NCBI GenBank assembly: GCA_937910255.1
Contig: CALEOQ010000288.1
Location: forward strand, 1-10,221
Length of the DNA stretch: 10,221 nucleotides
Origin: an uncultured Caulobacteraceae bacterium
GTDB lineage: Bacteria; Pseudomonadota; Alphaproteobacteria; Caulobacterales; Caulobacteraceae
Direction of reading: 5' to 3'
Under the pieces are notes generated by a model. It did no database searches and was not told the origin of the DNA. It saw only the letters and a list, made by a program, of their open reading frames with translations. The position numbers and the translations under genes were made by a program. Below are positions 1 to 6,640 of the stretch, in pieces. Positions within the stretch are counted from its first letter, which is position 1; each line of letters opens with the position of its first letter.

Positions 1-45
1 TACTGATGATTCTTAACTATGTTCTGTATTTTTTGTTTTTTTTTT
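1..45. other. Low-complexity run beyond the P7 adapter (artefact)
   Basis: A/T-rich sequence ending in ten T residues directly against the outer end of the P7 adapter. On the reverse strand it reads as adapter followed by an A-run and then degraded bases. That is the usual appearance of Illumina reads that run through the insert and off the end of the library molecule. No gene is credible here. Confidence 0.9.
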
Positions 46-109
46 CAAGCAGAAGACGGCATACGAGATTACGACGTGACTGGAGTTCAGACGTGTGCTC
101 TTCCGATCT
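46..109 (+). other. Illumina P7 (TruSeq-type) adapter with 6-nt index
   Basis: Positions 46-69 match the 24-nt P7 flow-cell sequence, 70-75 (TACGAC) sit where a 6-nt index belongs, and 76-109 match the 34-nt read-2 primer site ending in CTCTTCCGATCT. Translated, the region gives familiar contaminant peptides such as RSEEHTSELQS and DRKSTRLNSSH. The sequence is synthetic, so any predicted protein crossing position 109 is an artefact. Confidence 0.99.
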
Positions 110-259
110 CGCATGGGGGTTGCGCCACCGCGTCGACTGAACCGCGCCATCGAGGGTGATACTACGGTTGGCCGCATAGGATCCCCAGCCGTGATGGGCC
201 GAAGCGATACTTGGCGCGCCAAGACTTATCGCAAGAGCAAGCAGTACGCCCCGCCACAT
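110..259 (-). CDS. DUF6152-like exported protein, N-terminal fragment cut by adapter
   Basis: Fifty codons read from the ATG at 259 down to the adapter edge at 110. The product starts with a short basic end and a hydrophobic stretch (MWRGVLLALAISLGAP), followed by a likely signal-peptidase site (IASA|HH) and HHGWGSYAANRSITLDGAV...WRNPHA. This HHGW-S-Y...NPHA pattern resembles the start of DUF6152 proteins, small secreted or periplasmic proteins of unknown function, often just over 100 residues. A G-rich stretch (GGTGGGGGTC) lies upstream of the ATG and may act as a ribosome binding site. The 3' part is missing because adapter sequence replaces it. An in-frame ATG at 307 exists but would put 16 non-signal-like residues in front, so 259 is preferred. 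Assignment is from recall of the family pattern, not a search. Linkage to the LysR gene is not certain. Confidence 0.6.
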
Positions 260-387
260 GGAAGACCCCCACCTCGACTGAACATTGAGATGGAATTTTC
301 CGCCCACGGCGCAGACTGACCAAGCGATAGTTTCTCATCAGCCCATGCGGGTTCGTCGTTCCATACTGGACGGCTAGAGCGGCCCGA

Positions 388-1281
388 TCAGCTATGGGCC
401 TGGACGATGATCCAGTTGGTGAAGGCTCGCAGGCCTTCGGAGGCGCCCCTGTTCTCCGGCACCACCCAGTAATAGGCCTTGAGGCTCAGCGGCTGGTCTT
501 CGAACAGGGTCACGAGACGCCCCGAGGTCAGCTCGTCCTCGATCAGCACCTTCGGCAGGATCGCCGCGCCGAGACCCGCCGCGGCGGCCTGGGCGATCAT
601 GGCGAACTGCTCATAGCGCGGCCCGCGGTTCACCCCGGGGAGGTCCACGCCGGCCACATCGCACCAGTCGGCCCAGGCCGTGGCGCGCGTCGTCTGATGC
701 AGGAGGGTGGCCCGCTCAAGATCCTCGGGCTGACGCAGGCGCCTGGCGGCCCGGTACTCCGGGCTGGTCACCACCACCGTCACCTCGTTCATCAGGTGGT
801 GGCAGTGGGCCGAGGCCCAGGTCGGCGCGCCGTAGTGGATGGCGGCGTCAAACATCTCCGTCTCGAAATCGAAGGGCTCGAGCCGGCCCGAAAAGTTGAG
901 CGTCACGTCGGGATGGGACTCGACGAAGGTCGGCAGCCGCGGCACGAGCCAGCGGGTCGCAAAGGTCGGCAGCACCGCAATATTCAGCGTTGTGGTGGCT
1001 TCGGTGAACGCCATCACCTTGTGGGTCGCCTGGCGCAACTCGGTGAGGATGCGCTGCACCTCTTTGAGATAGGCGACCCCAGCCGCCGTCAGCACCACTC
1101 TCTGGCGCACCCGCTCGAACAGGACGACGTCGATCCGGTCCTCAAGCATCCGCACGGCGCGGCTGATGGCGCTCTGGGTGAGGTTCAGCTCCACCGCCGC
1201 CCGGGTGAAGCTGCCATGGCGAGCGGCGGCCTCGAAGGCCGTCAGGTCGCCGATGGAGGGAAGCAGAAAATGGCGGGACAT
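388..1281 (-). CDS. LysR-family transcriptional regulator
   Basis: A 297-residue protein, the usual LysR length. The N-terminal winged helix-turn-helix occupies about residues 6-66 (LPSIGDLTAFEAAARHGSFTRAAVELNLTQSAISRAV...LEDRIDVVLFER), with the typical FTRAA..LN.TQSAISR recognition segment. A linker helix follows (about 67-92), then the periplasmic-binding-protein-like effector domain (about 93-295), including LPTFATRWLVPRLPTF and AAGLGAAILPKVLIEDEL. The LP....L.AFEAAARHGSFTRAA start resembles the GcvA/AmpR-like subgroup. It would bind DNA as an oligomer and respond to a small molecule that cannot be predicted. The ATG at 1281 is preferred because LPSI then falls at the usual distance; a GTG at 1311 would add ten residues and neither start has a clear Shine-Dalgarno. 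It lies downstream of the TonB receptor gene on the same strand, 226 bp away with a hairpin between, so it is probably transcribed separately. A 14-bp palindrome is just upstream. Confidence 0.93.
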   Translation of the reverse strand: MSRHFLLPSIGDLTAFEAAARHGSFTRAAVELNLTQSAISRAVRMLEDRIDVVLFERVRQRVVLTAAGVAYLKEVQRILTELRQATHKVMAFTEATTTLNIAVLPTFATRWLVPRLPTFVESHPDVTLNFSGRLEPFDFETEMFDAAIHYGAPTWASAHCHHLMNEVTVVVTSPEYRAARRLRQPEDLERATLLHQTTRATAWADWCDVAGVDLPGVNRGPRYEQFAMIAQAAAAGLGAAILPKVLIEDELTSGRLVTLFEDQPLSLKAYYWVVPENRGASEGLRAFTNWIIVQAHS

Positions 1282-1309
1282 GGATACTGACAGGTCATGC
1301 GTAGAACTC

Positions 1310-1323
1310 ACGTGACGTCACGT
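1310..1323. promoter_or_regulatory. 14-bp perfect palindrome upstream of the LysR gene, candidate operator
   Basis: ACGTGACGTCACGT is identical to its own reverse complement, with TGACGTCA at its core. It lies 29-42 bp upstream of the preferred LysR start codon at 1281 and touches the alternative GTG start at 1311. LysR-type proteins commonly repress their own genes from dyad sites at such positions, so an autoregulatory operator is a reasonable reading. A perfect palindrome does not prove it; another regulator or chance in GC-rich DNA remains possible. Confidence 0.4.
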
Positions 1324-1456
1324 CCGGGGTGGAAGCCAGCAGATTGCCCCCCTTTCGCCCAGCGCCCGGGTGAGAAGTTCAGAAGCCGTGCTCATGTGCC
1401 GCCGTTGCAGGCGCCACGGGTGTAACAAGGCGCGCCTTGAGACACGAACAGCGCAA

Positions 1457-1485
1457 GGCCGCCGCCAGTCGGATTGGCGGCGGCC
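1457..1485 (-). terminator. Stem-loop after the TonB-dependent receptor gene
   Basis: GGCCGCCGCCA (1457-1467) and TGGCGGCGGCC (1475-1485) form a perfect 11-bp, nearly all G/C stem around a 7-nt loop. It begins 23 bp past the receptor stop codon, in the right place to end that transcript. The bases beyond it on the - strand (TTGCGCTGTTCGTGTCT) are only moderately T-rich, so it is not a textbook intrinsic terminator. It may instead be a 3'-end stabilising hairpin or act with Rho. Confidence 0.6.
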
Positions 1486-1507
1486 GCGCCTGTCGTTCGT
1501 GAGGGGG

Positions 1508-3808
1508 CTAGAACGACTTGCGAAGGTTGACGCCCACGGTCCGAGGCTGGGTCGAGTTGACGAGTTGCTCCGACCCGGCGCCGGAGCTGACCGAGTAGGC
1601 CCCGTAGATGTCGAAGACGTTGCGGACGAAGACGTAGGCGCCCCAGTCCGATCCCTCCAGGCCCGTCCGCAGGTTCACGACACCGAAGTCGCCCTGCTTC
1701 TCATAGTAGGTGTTGGTCGGCCGGAAGTGGGAATAGGACTTGCCGATATAGCTGTAGTCCAGCCGCAGCATCCCATCGAAGGCGTCGTTAACCGGCCACA
1801 CATAGTCGACGCTGGTCGAGGCCGAGAACTTGCTGATGTCCGGGATCTGGTCGCCCTTGTCCCCCAGCGAGGTGGAGTCGCGGATATTGGGGTTCAGCTG
1901 GTCTTCCAGGAGTTCCGGTTCGGAGAAGGTGAGCCCGCCGGAGATCGACAGGCCAGCCATCGGGCGCGCCATGTACTCGAACTCGACCCCGCGGATGCGC
2001 GCCTTGCCGGCGTTGACGATGAAGCTGCAGCAGCCGCTGAGCGTCTGGGCCGAGGTCTGGATATCTTTCCAGTCGATCTGATAGAGGGCCGCATTGAGGG
2101 TGAGCCGACGATCGAACCAGGACGTCTTTATGCCCAGTTCGTAGTTCCACACCGCATCTGGCCCGTACGGCACCAGTTCGGGCTCCAGGTTGGGCGTGTT
2201 GTTCGCGCCGCCGGGACGGAAGCCTTCGGCTGCAGTGGCGTACACCATCAGATCGGGATTGAGCTGGTAGTTGACGCTGTACTTCTCCAGCCAACCTTCG
2301 GCGTCGGCGCTGGAGCTCCGCCAGGGCTCGACCAGCGAGCCGGACACCCAGTTGGGCATATCGGTCTCGCCGAACGTGGTCTTGTCGTACTTGAACTGCC
2401 GCAGACCGACATTGAAGGTCAGGCCGTCGATCAGCTCGTAGGAGATGTCGCCGAACAGGGCCGTCTGGTCCGTCTCGGTGGTGATGTCGCGGTGGAAGAA
2501 GATCGTCGGCGGAACGCCGATCACCCCGGTGCTGGAGTCGACCACCGCCAGCGTGCTGTCCACATAGTCCTCGCGCTTCTCGATGAAGGCGCCGAAGGTC
2601 CAGTTAAGCTTCGAGTCCCCCTTGGAGCTGATGCGCAGTTCGCTGTTGAAGGTGTGCAGCCAGGCCGGCTTGTAAAGCGTGGTGGGCGTCTGCGAGATGG
2701 CGAAGGCCGTGAACTGGGCGAGTTGCTGGCTGTTGCACGACGAGGTCGGCACGCCCAGCGACAGGTTGAACCAGTTTGTGCAGTTGGCCACGCTCGTCGA
2801 GTTGCGCAGCATCGTATAGGTGTAGTCGCTGGCGTTGACCTGATCCCACTCGTAATAGGCCGCCGCCCAGGTGATGTCGGCGAACCCGACATCCCATTCA
2901 AGGTCGCTGGAATAGAGGGTCAGCTCGTCCCGGTTGATCGGAATGACATAGCGGTCGGTGCTGTATTCCTTCTCGCCGAGCAACGGATACCAGGTGGAGC
3001 CGCCGCCGGGCGAGTCCGTCTTCTGGCGCATGAACATGCCGTGCCAGGAGACATTATCCAGCGGCAGGGCGGTGACCATGACGCGACCGCCGGTAGTGAT
3101 GCGATCGTTGATGTCCTCGGCGCCGTAACGGATGTTGTCGATGAAGCCGCCGCGCTGTTCTTCATAGAGGACCAGGCGGGCGCCGAGCTTGTCTTCGATC
3201 AGAGGCACATTGACCACGCCCTTGGCGTAGTAACTGGCCTCGCCCTCCTCCATGGCCGCGCCCATGACGTCCACGGAGCCGGAATATTCCCGGGTGTCGG
3301 CCTTGTTGAAGATGACCCGCACGGTGCCGCCCATGGAGCCGGAGCCGTAGAGGGTGCCCTGGGGCCCGCGCAGGACCTCGATCCGCTCGACGTCGAACAG
3401 GTTGCCGTCCTGGGAGCGGCCGCCGGAATTCTGGCTGGTGTCGGACGGGCCGGTGAGCGGCGTCTCGTCGTAATAGAGGCCGACCGTCGCTTCGCCGGAG
3501 GCCTGGATGCCCCGCAGGGTGATGCGGCCGCCGCCGTCCGATCCCCCGCCGATCTTCAGGCTGGGCACCATGGAGGTGATGTCCTGCAGTCCGGTGGCGC
3601 CCATATTCTCCAGGGCGGTTTCGCCCAGGGCGGTGATGGCCAGCGGCGTGGTCTGCACCGTGGTGTCGCGCCGGGTCGCCGTGACGATGAGTTCGTCGAC
3701 CTGGGTGGTGGCCTCCTGGGCTGACGCCGCGCCCACCGAAAGCGCCGCGATCGCCGCGCCGGCCACGAGGCCGAGCTTGACGCCAAGTCCTGATGATATT
3801 CCGCGCAT
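1508..3808 (-). CDS. TonB-dependent outer-membrane receptor
   Basis: A 766-residue outer-membrane active transporter that would use the TonB-ExbB-ExbD energy chain. Residues 1-30 form a signal peptide (cleavage likely ASA|QE). A TonB-box-like segment follows near 37-47 (VDELIVTATRR). The plug domain spans about 48-170 and carries the conserved pieces SMVPSLKI, RITLRGIQ, YYDETPL and VERIEVLRGPQGTLYGSGSMGG. The rest is the 22-strand barrel, with late-barrel motifs such as AAEGFRPGGAN, WNYELGIKTSWFDRRLTLNAALYQIDW and the terminal GVNLRKSF ending in Phe, typical for BAM-dependent insertion. The ATG at 3808 is chosen because it gives a proper signal peptide and has AAGGGG at suitable spacing; upstream in-frame codons would add 27 residues without signal character. 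Size and the GS.MGGT plug motif fit the large receptor class abundant in Caulobacterales and sphingomonads. Substrate is unknown: no siderophore gene is nearby, while a peptidase and a symporter are, so peptide or organic-acid uptake is possible. No N-terminal signalling extension is visible, so it does not look like a FecA-type transducer. Confidence 0.95.
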   Translation of the reverse strand: MRGISSGLGVKLGLVAGAAIAALSVGAASAQEATTQVDELIVTATRRDTTVQTTPLAITALGETALENMGATGLQDITSMVPSLKIGGGSDGGGRITLRGIQASGEATVGLYYDETPLTGPSDTSQNSGGRSQDGNLFDVERIEVLRGPQGTLYGSGSMGGTVRVIFNKADTREYSGSVDVMGAAMEEGEASYYAKGVVNVPLIEDKLGARLVLYEEQRGGFIDNIRYGAEDINDRITTGGRVMVTALPLDNVSWHGMFMRQKTDSPGGGSTWYPLLGEKEYSTDRYVIPINRDELTLYSSDLEWDVGFADITWAAAYYEWDQVNASDYTYTMLRNSTSVANCTNWFNLSLGVPTSSCNSQQLAQFTAFAISQTPTTLYKPAWLHTFNSELRISSKGDSKLNWTFGAFIEKREDYVDSTLAVVDSSTGVIGVPPTIFFHRDITTETDQTALFGDISYELIDGLTFNVGLRQFKYDKTTFGETDMPNWVSGSLVEPWRSSSADAEGWLEKYSVNYQLNPDLMVYATAAEGFRPGGANNTPNLEPELVPYGPDAVWNYELGIKTSWFDRRLTLNAALYQIDWKDIQTSAQTLSGCCSFIVNAGKARIRGVEFEYMARPMAGLSISGGLTFSEPELLEDQLNPNIRDSTSLGDKGDQIPDISKFSASTSVDYVWPVNDAFDGMLRLDYSYIGKSYSHFRPTNTYYEKQGDFGVVNLRTGLEGSDWGAYVFVRNVFDIYGAYSVSSGAGSEQLVNSTQPRTVGVNLRKSF

Positions 3809-4161
3809 GAACTTATCCCCTTGTCCTGCCGTAGGGCTCCGCTCGTGGGGCCTCTGCAGGGAAGACGCGGGCTCAGCACAAACCGACACATCCGAAGATC
3901 GCGCAACGGCCGAGCCGCTGGACTTGCGCCGCGGCGATCAATGCGGGGGTTAGGAATCGCGCGCGCGAAGAGCCCGGCGCCATGCGGTTTTGTCATGAGG
4001 CGGACAGAATAAATCGCTTTCGGGGATGGCCGATCGGGTGAAACCTTCCCATCCGAACAAGGGGTTTTTCGTTCGGGGGTGATCGTGTCCGAGACTAAAC
4101 GGGGCTTTGCGGCCCGCCTTCTCGTCACGTCCCATCCATCCAGCGTCCCCATGGTCCGGCG
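3809..4161. promoter_or_regulatory. Divergent intergenic region between TonB receptor and symporter genes
   Basis: This 353-bp stretch separates two divergently transcribed genes and must hold both promoters. No convincing coding sequence is seen. Next to the receptor start is a Shine-Dalgarno-like AAGGGG (read on -). Weak promoter-like pieces occur around 3990-4015: TTGTCA on the + strand, and TATTCT on the - strand (complement of 4006-4011). Neither has a well-matched partner at correct spacing. CCGAAC (4053-4058) and GTTCGG (4071-4076) form a 6-bp inverted repeat around a 12-nt loop containing GGGGTTTTT, and CGCCGCGGCG at 3927-3936 is a palindrome. The divergent layout suggests one regulator could control both genes, possibly the LysR protein, but this is inference. 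Confidence 0.45.
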
Positions 4162-5478
4162 ATGACCAGGCTGGACCTGCCGACTGCGGCCGTCGAAGAC
4201 GAGCGACCGCGGGGCCGACTGTCGACCTTCCTCAGAACCTACTGGTTCGGGGTGACCCTCTGGAAGCGGATCTTTCTGGGCATGGCGCTCGGCGTGGGCG
4301 CGGGCCTGCTGCTGGGGGAGCAGGCCGAACAGATCCGCTGGATCGGCGACCTCTTCATCAGGCTGATCCGGATGCTGGGCACGCCAGTAGTCTTCGCCAC
4401 AGTCGTCGCTGGCGTGGCCTCCATGGGAGACATCCGCCGCCTGGGCGGCATCGGGGCCAAGACCCTGTTCCTCTACTTCGTCACCACCCTGATCGGCGCG
4501 GCCCTTGGCCTTGGCCTGGGCGCGCTGGCGCAGCCGGGCGTGGGCGTGGTGCTGGGCGAGCCGGCAGAGGCGCAGGCTGTAACCGCCCCCCTCTCCCTCA
4601 CCGACCAGTTCATGGCCATCGTGCCGATGAACCCTGTGGCCGCCCTGGCCGAGGGCGACATCCTGGCGGTCATCTTCTTCGCCATCATCTTCGGCGTGGC
4701 GGTGCTCACCGCCGGCGAAGCAGGCCGCCCGGTGGCCAGGGCTTTCGCCGCGCTCGCCGACGTGATGCAGAAGATGACCCGCGGGGTGATGGAGGTCGCG
4801 CCCTTCGGGGTCTTCGCCCTGATCGCCTGGGTGACCGGCGTGGTCGGGCCGGCGGCCTTCATCCATGTCTTCCTGCTGGCGATTTGTGTGCTCGCCGGGT
4901 GCATCCTGCAGGTCCTGGTGGTCCATGGAGGGCTGATCCGTCTGGCGGCCGGCCTGCCGGTGACGCCGTTTCTGCGGGACATCGCTGACGCGGTGGTCGT
5001 CGCCTTCTCGACCTCCTCCAGCGCCGCGACCCTGCCCGTGGTCATGCGTGTCGCCGAGGAAAACCTGGGGGTCAGCCGCGTGGTCGCCTCCACCAGCCTG
5101 CCGATCGGCGTGACCATCAGCATGGACGGAACGGCCATGTATGTCGGCCTGCTGGCCATGTTCGCCGCCCAGGCCTTCGGCGTGGAGGTGACGCTGTTGC
5201 AGGGCCTGCTGGTGGTCATCTCCATCGCCGTCATCGCGGTGGGCTCGGCGCCGGTGCCATCAGCCTCATTGTTCCTGCTGGCCGGAGTGCTGCAGACCCT
5301 GGGCCTCGGCCCCGAGCAGACCGCCATGGTGGTCGGCTTCATCCTGCCGTTCGACCGGATACTCGACATGATGCGGACCGTGCCGAACTGCACCTCAGAC
5401 CTAGCCGTGGCGGTCACCGTCGCAAAATGGGAAGGCGAGCTCGACCGCGACATCTACCTCGCCAAGCCCACAACTTGA
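4162..5478 (+). CDS. Dicarboxylate/amino-acid:cation symporter (DAACS, GltP/DctA family)
   Basis: A 438-residue inner-membrane protein of the sodium- or proton-coupled glutamate/aspartate/dicarboxylate family, about the usual length (410-440). Several hydrophobic segments start near residue 37. The family's transport core is present: the serine-rich HP1 tip FSTSSSAATLP (282-292), the TM7 motif SMDGTAMY (S320-Y327), the HP2 region GSAPVPSASL, and TM8 DRILDMMRTVPNCTSD (398-413). By alignment from memory with the archaeal homologue GltPh, D402, R405, T406, N409 and D413 match the substrate and sodium residues D394, R397, T398, N401 and D405. This predicts an acidic amino acid or C4-dicarboxylate substrate. 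Two positions differ: the usual Asn of NMDGT is Ser320, and the HP1 Arg of STRSS-type proteins is Ser285. The ATG at 4162 has only a weak ribosome binding site (GGTCCGGCG). The gene is divergent from the receptor gene and precedes the sigma factor by 205 bp. Confidence 0.95.
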   Translation: MTRLDLPTAAVEDERPRGRLSTFLRTYWFGVTLWKRIFLGMALGVGAGLLLGEQAEQIRWIGDLFIRLIRMLGTPVVFATVVAGVASMGDIRRLGGIGAKTLFLYFVTTLIGAALGLGLGALAQPGVGVVLGEPAEAQAVTAPLSLTDQFMAIVPMNPVAALAEGDILAVIFFAIIFGVAVLTAGEAGRPVARAFAALADVMQKMTRGVMEVAPFGVFALIAWVTGVVGPAAFIHVFLLAICVLAGCILQVLVVHGGLIRLAAGLPVTPFLRDIADAVVVAFSTSSSAATLPVVMRVAEENLGVSRVVASTSLPIGVTISMDGTAMYVGLLAMFAAQAFGVEVTLLQGLLVVISIAVIAVGSAPVPSASLFLLAGVLQTLGLGPEQTAMVVGFILPFDRILDMMRTVPNCTSDLAVAVTVAKWEGELDRDIYLAKPTT

Positions 5479-5683
5479 ACGAGCGAAATTCAAATCAATA
5501 CACGTTGATCATAAGACATGGGGCGATGAAAATCGATCATCAACTGGCGTCACCAAGGCGTCATCTGATGTTAGAAAACTAAGCAGATAACGAATTTTCG
5601 TATTGTGGTTGCCATTATCTTAGGGTCGCCGCGGGATTACAGTCATCATTAGGTAATAGGTGACTTCTTCTGCGGGGGGCGAG
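5479..5683 (+). promoter_or_regulatory. A/T-rich leader upstream of the sigma-factor gene, with repeats
   Basis: This intergenic stretch is visibly richer in A/T than its surroundings, as expected for a promoter. It holds an imperfect inverted repeat, GTTGATCAT (5504-5512) and ATCATCAAC (5536-5544), 8 of 9 positions complementary with 23 bp between. It also holds a direct repeat GGCGTCA (5546-5552 and 5557-5563) with starts 11 bp apart, about one helical turn. Either could bind a regulator. No -35/-10 pair is convincing. The GTG at 5660 and the ATG at 5684 are competing starts for the next gene. Confidence 0.4.
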
Positions 5684-6289
5684 ATGTCCGCTTTACAGAC
5701 CAGCATTCAGACTTCAGATCATATCGCTGCTTGGGAGGTGCTGTCGTTCCGCCCTTCCCTTCGCGCCTTTTTTCGAAACAAGGCGCCGGAAGACGAGGTC
5801 GACGACCTCATCCAGGAGGTGTTGATCCGCATGCATGGCCGCGACGCCAGCGGCATCGACAATCTGGAGCACTACGTGATCCGCGTCGCCCGCAACGTCC
5901 TGCGCGACCGTTACCGCCGCGACCAGGTCCGCCGTCGCCAGGACCACTGCGAGCTGCTTGAACACGATCACCCGCCCGACGACATGTCGCCCGAACGGAT
6001 TCTCCGGGCGCGGGAACAGCTCAAGACCACGCTCCAGGCCATGGAGGAGCTGCCCGAGCGCAGCCGCACCATCTTGATCCTTCTGCGATGGGAGGGCATG
6101 TCCTACAGTGAAGTGGCCGAGCTTCTCGACATCTCCGTCAGCGCCGTTCAGAAGCACGTCACGCGTTCGATGCGCCACCTGATGGCCCGGGTCCTGGAGA
6201 GGCATGAACCGCAAGCCGACATCGAGTCCTGCGAGCGCGGCGTGCTTGGCCGCCGCCGCCGAATGGCTTGCGCGTCTGCAGTCAACTGA
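5684..6289 (+). CDS. ECF-family RNA polymerase sigma factor (FecI-like)
   Basis: A 201-residue extracytoplasmic-function sigma factor. Region 2 lies at about 25-80, with DDLIQEVLIRMHGR as the core-binding helix and HYVIRVARNVLRDRYRRD as the -10 binding helix. Region 4 lies at about 114-175 (LPERSRTILILLRWEGMSYSEVAELLDISVSAVQKHVTRSMRHL), with its helix-turn-helix contacting the -35 element. The domain order, spacing and the SYSEVAELL.ISV.AV.KH signature resemble FecI-type sigma factors. The ATG at 5684 follows a GGGGGG run at good distance. A GTG at 5660 in the same frame, preceded by AGGT, would add eight residues and cannot be excluded. The last 28 codons overlap the FecR-like gene, and this tail (after about ERHEPQAD) is beyond the conserved region and Arg-rich. 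The sigma factor would be held inactive by, or depend on, the overlapping gene's product. Its targets may include the peptidase and porin genes downstream. Confidence 0.93.
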   Translation: MSALQTSIQTSDHIAAWEVLSFRPSLRAFFRNKAPEDEVDDLIQEVLIRMHGRDASGIDNLEHYVIRVARNVLRDRYRRDQVRRRQDHCELLEHDHPPDDMSPERILRAREQLKTTLQAMEELPERSRTILILLRWEGMSYSEVAELLDISVSAVQKHVTRSMRHLMARVLERHEPQADIESCERGVLGRRRRMACASAVN

Positions 6290-6476
6290 CGTCACACCTG
6301 AGACCCGCGGCGCCGCCGAGCAGTGGATCGGCGCATCGCCGGAAAACGCGTGGGCCTGGGGTGAGGTCAATGCGCTGTGGACTCATCTCGGCGAGGCCGC
6401 CGAGGACCCACTGGCCCGCGCCAGGAGGGCGCGCGCCCGCGCCGCCGTCGAAGGCCGGCGCAAACAGACGCCCTGA
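6204..6476 (+). CDS. Small FecR/PupR-like sigma regulator, DUF4880 domain only
   Basis: A 90-residue protein whose residues about 14-62 (LAAAAEWLARLQSTDVTPETRGAAEQWIGASPENAWAWGEVNALW) match the N-terminal cytoplasmic domain of FecR-type anti-sigma factors (DUF4880): A..W..RL....T......WL.ASPEN..A...V..LW. In FecR and PupR this domain binds the sigma factor, and a transmembrane helix and a large periplasmic sensor domain follow. Here the protein ends after an Arg/Ala-rich tail (ARARRARARAAVEGRRKQTP) with no membrane segment or sensor domain. None of the three + strand frames downstream to 6640 shows a hydrophobic stretch, so a simple frameshift does not explain the shortness. The start has a good ribosome binding site (GGAGAGG) and lies inside the sigma gene, giving an 86-nt overlap that implies co-transcription and coupled translation. 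It may be a soluble anti-sigma or activator (pro-sigma) factor. Domain assignment is by recalled pattern. Confidence 0.82.
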   Translation: MNRKPTSSPASAACLAAAAEWLARLQSTDVTPETRGAAEQWIGASPENAWAWGEVNALWTHLGEAAEDPLARARRARARAAVEGRRKQTP

Positions 6477-6640
6477 ACTCAGGCGCCCCCGACGTCCCGG
6501 CGCCGATCCGTTGAGCGACCGACGCCAAGGACGGCGGCGGCCCCCGATCCTGCCGCCCAGGTGGCGAAGTCCCGGCCGGCTGCGTCTACCCCTGTATGGG
6601 CTGCGCACGGCGCGCAGGCGATGGAACTGGGGTTGTGGAG

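Noticed and set aside
133..283. 10-bp direct repeat TCGACTGAAC at 133-142 and 274-283
   Set aside because: It is short and isolated, and lies in a flank of uncertain origin; not enough to call an attachment site or element.
394..1290. 298-codon open frame on the + strand opposite the LysR gene
   Set aside because: It is a shadow of a well-supported LysR gene; the translation is Arg/Gly/His-rich with no recognisable family.
1370..3724. 784-codon open frame on the + strand opposite the TonB receptor gene
   Set aside because: It is antisense to a receptor with clear signal peptide, plug motifs and terminal Phe. The translation is low in complexity and rich in Gly, Val, Arg and Asp with no domain, as expected for a shadow frame in GC-rich DNA.
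3556..4926. 456-codon open frame on the - strand crossing the divergent promoter region
   Set aside because: It runs antisense through the symporter, the intergenic region and out of frame through the receptor start. It is rich in His, Gln, Asp and Gly and has no domain.
6585..6600. CGTCTA as an ECF-type -10 element ahead of the peptidase gene
   Set aside because: No AAC-containing -35 element lies about 16-17 bp upstream, so the match to a short, common hexamer is not enough to call a promoter.
6477..6640. Possible frameshifted continuation of FecR (transmembrane helix and sensor domain)
   Set aside because: The three + strand frames show only Arg/Pro/Gly-rich sequence with no hydrophobic segment, and the next gene's signal peptide begins at 6641. 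There is no room for a sensor domain.
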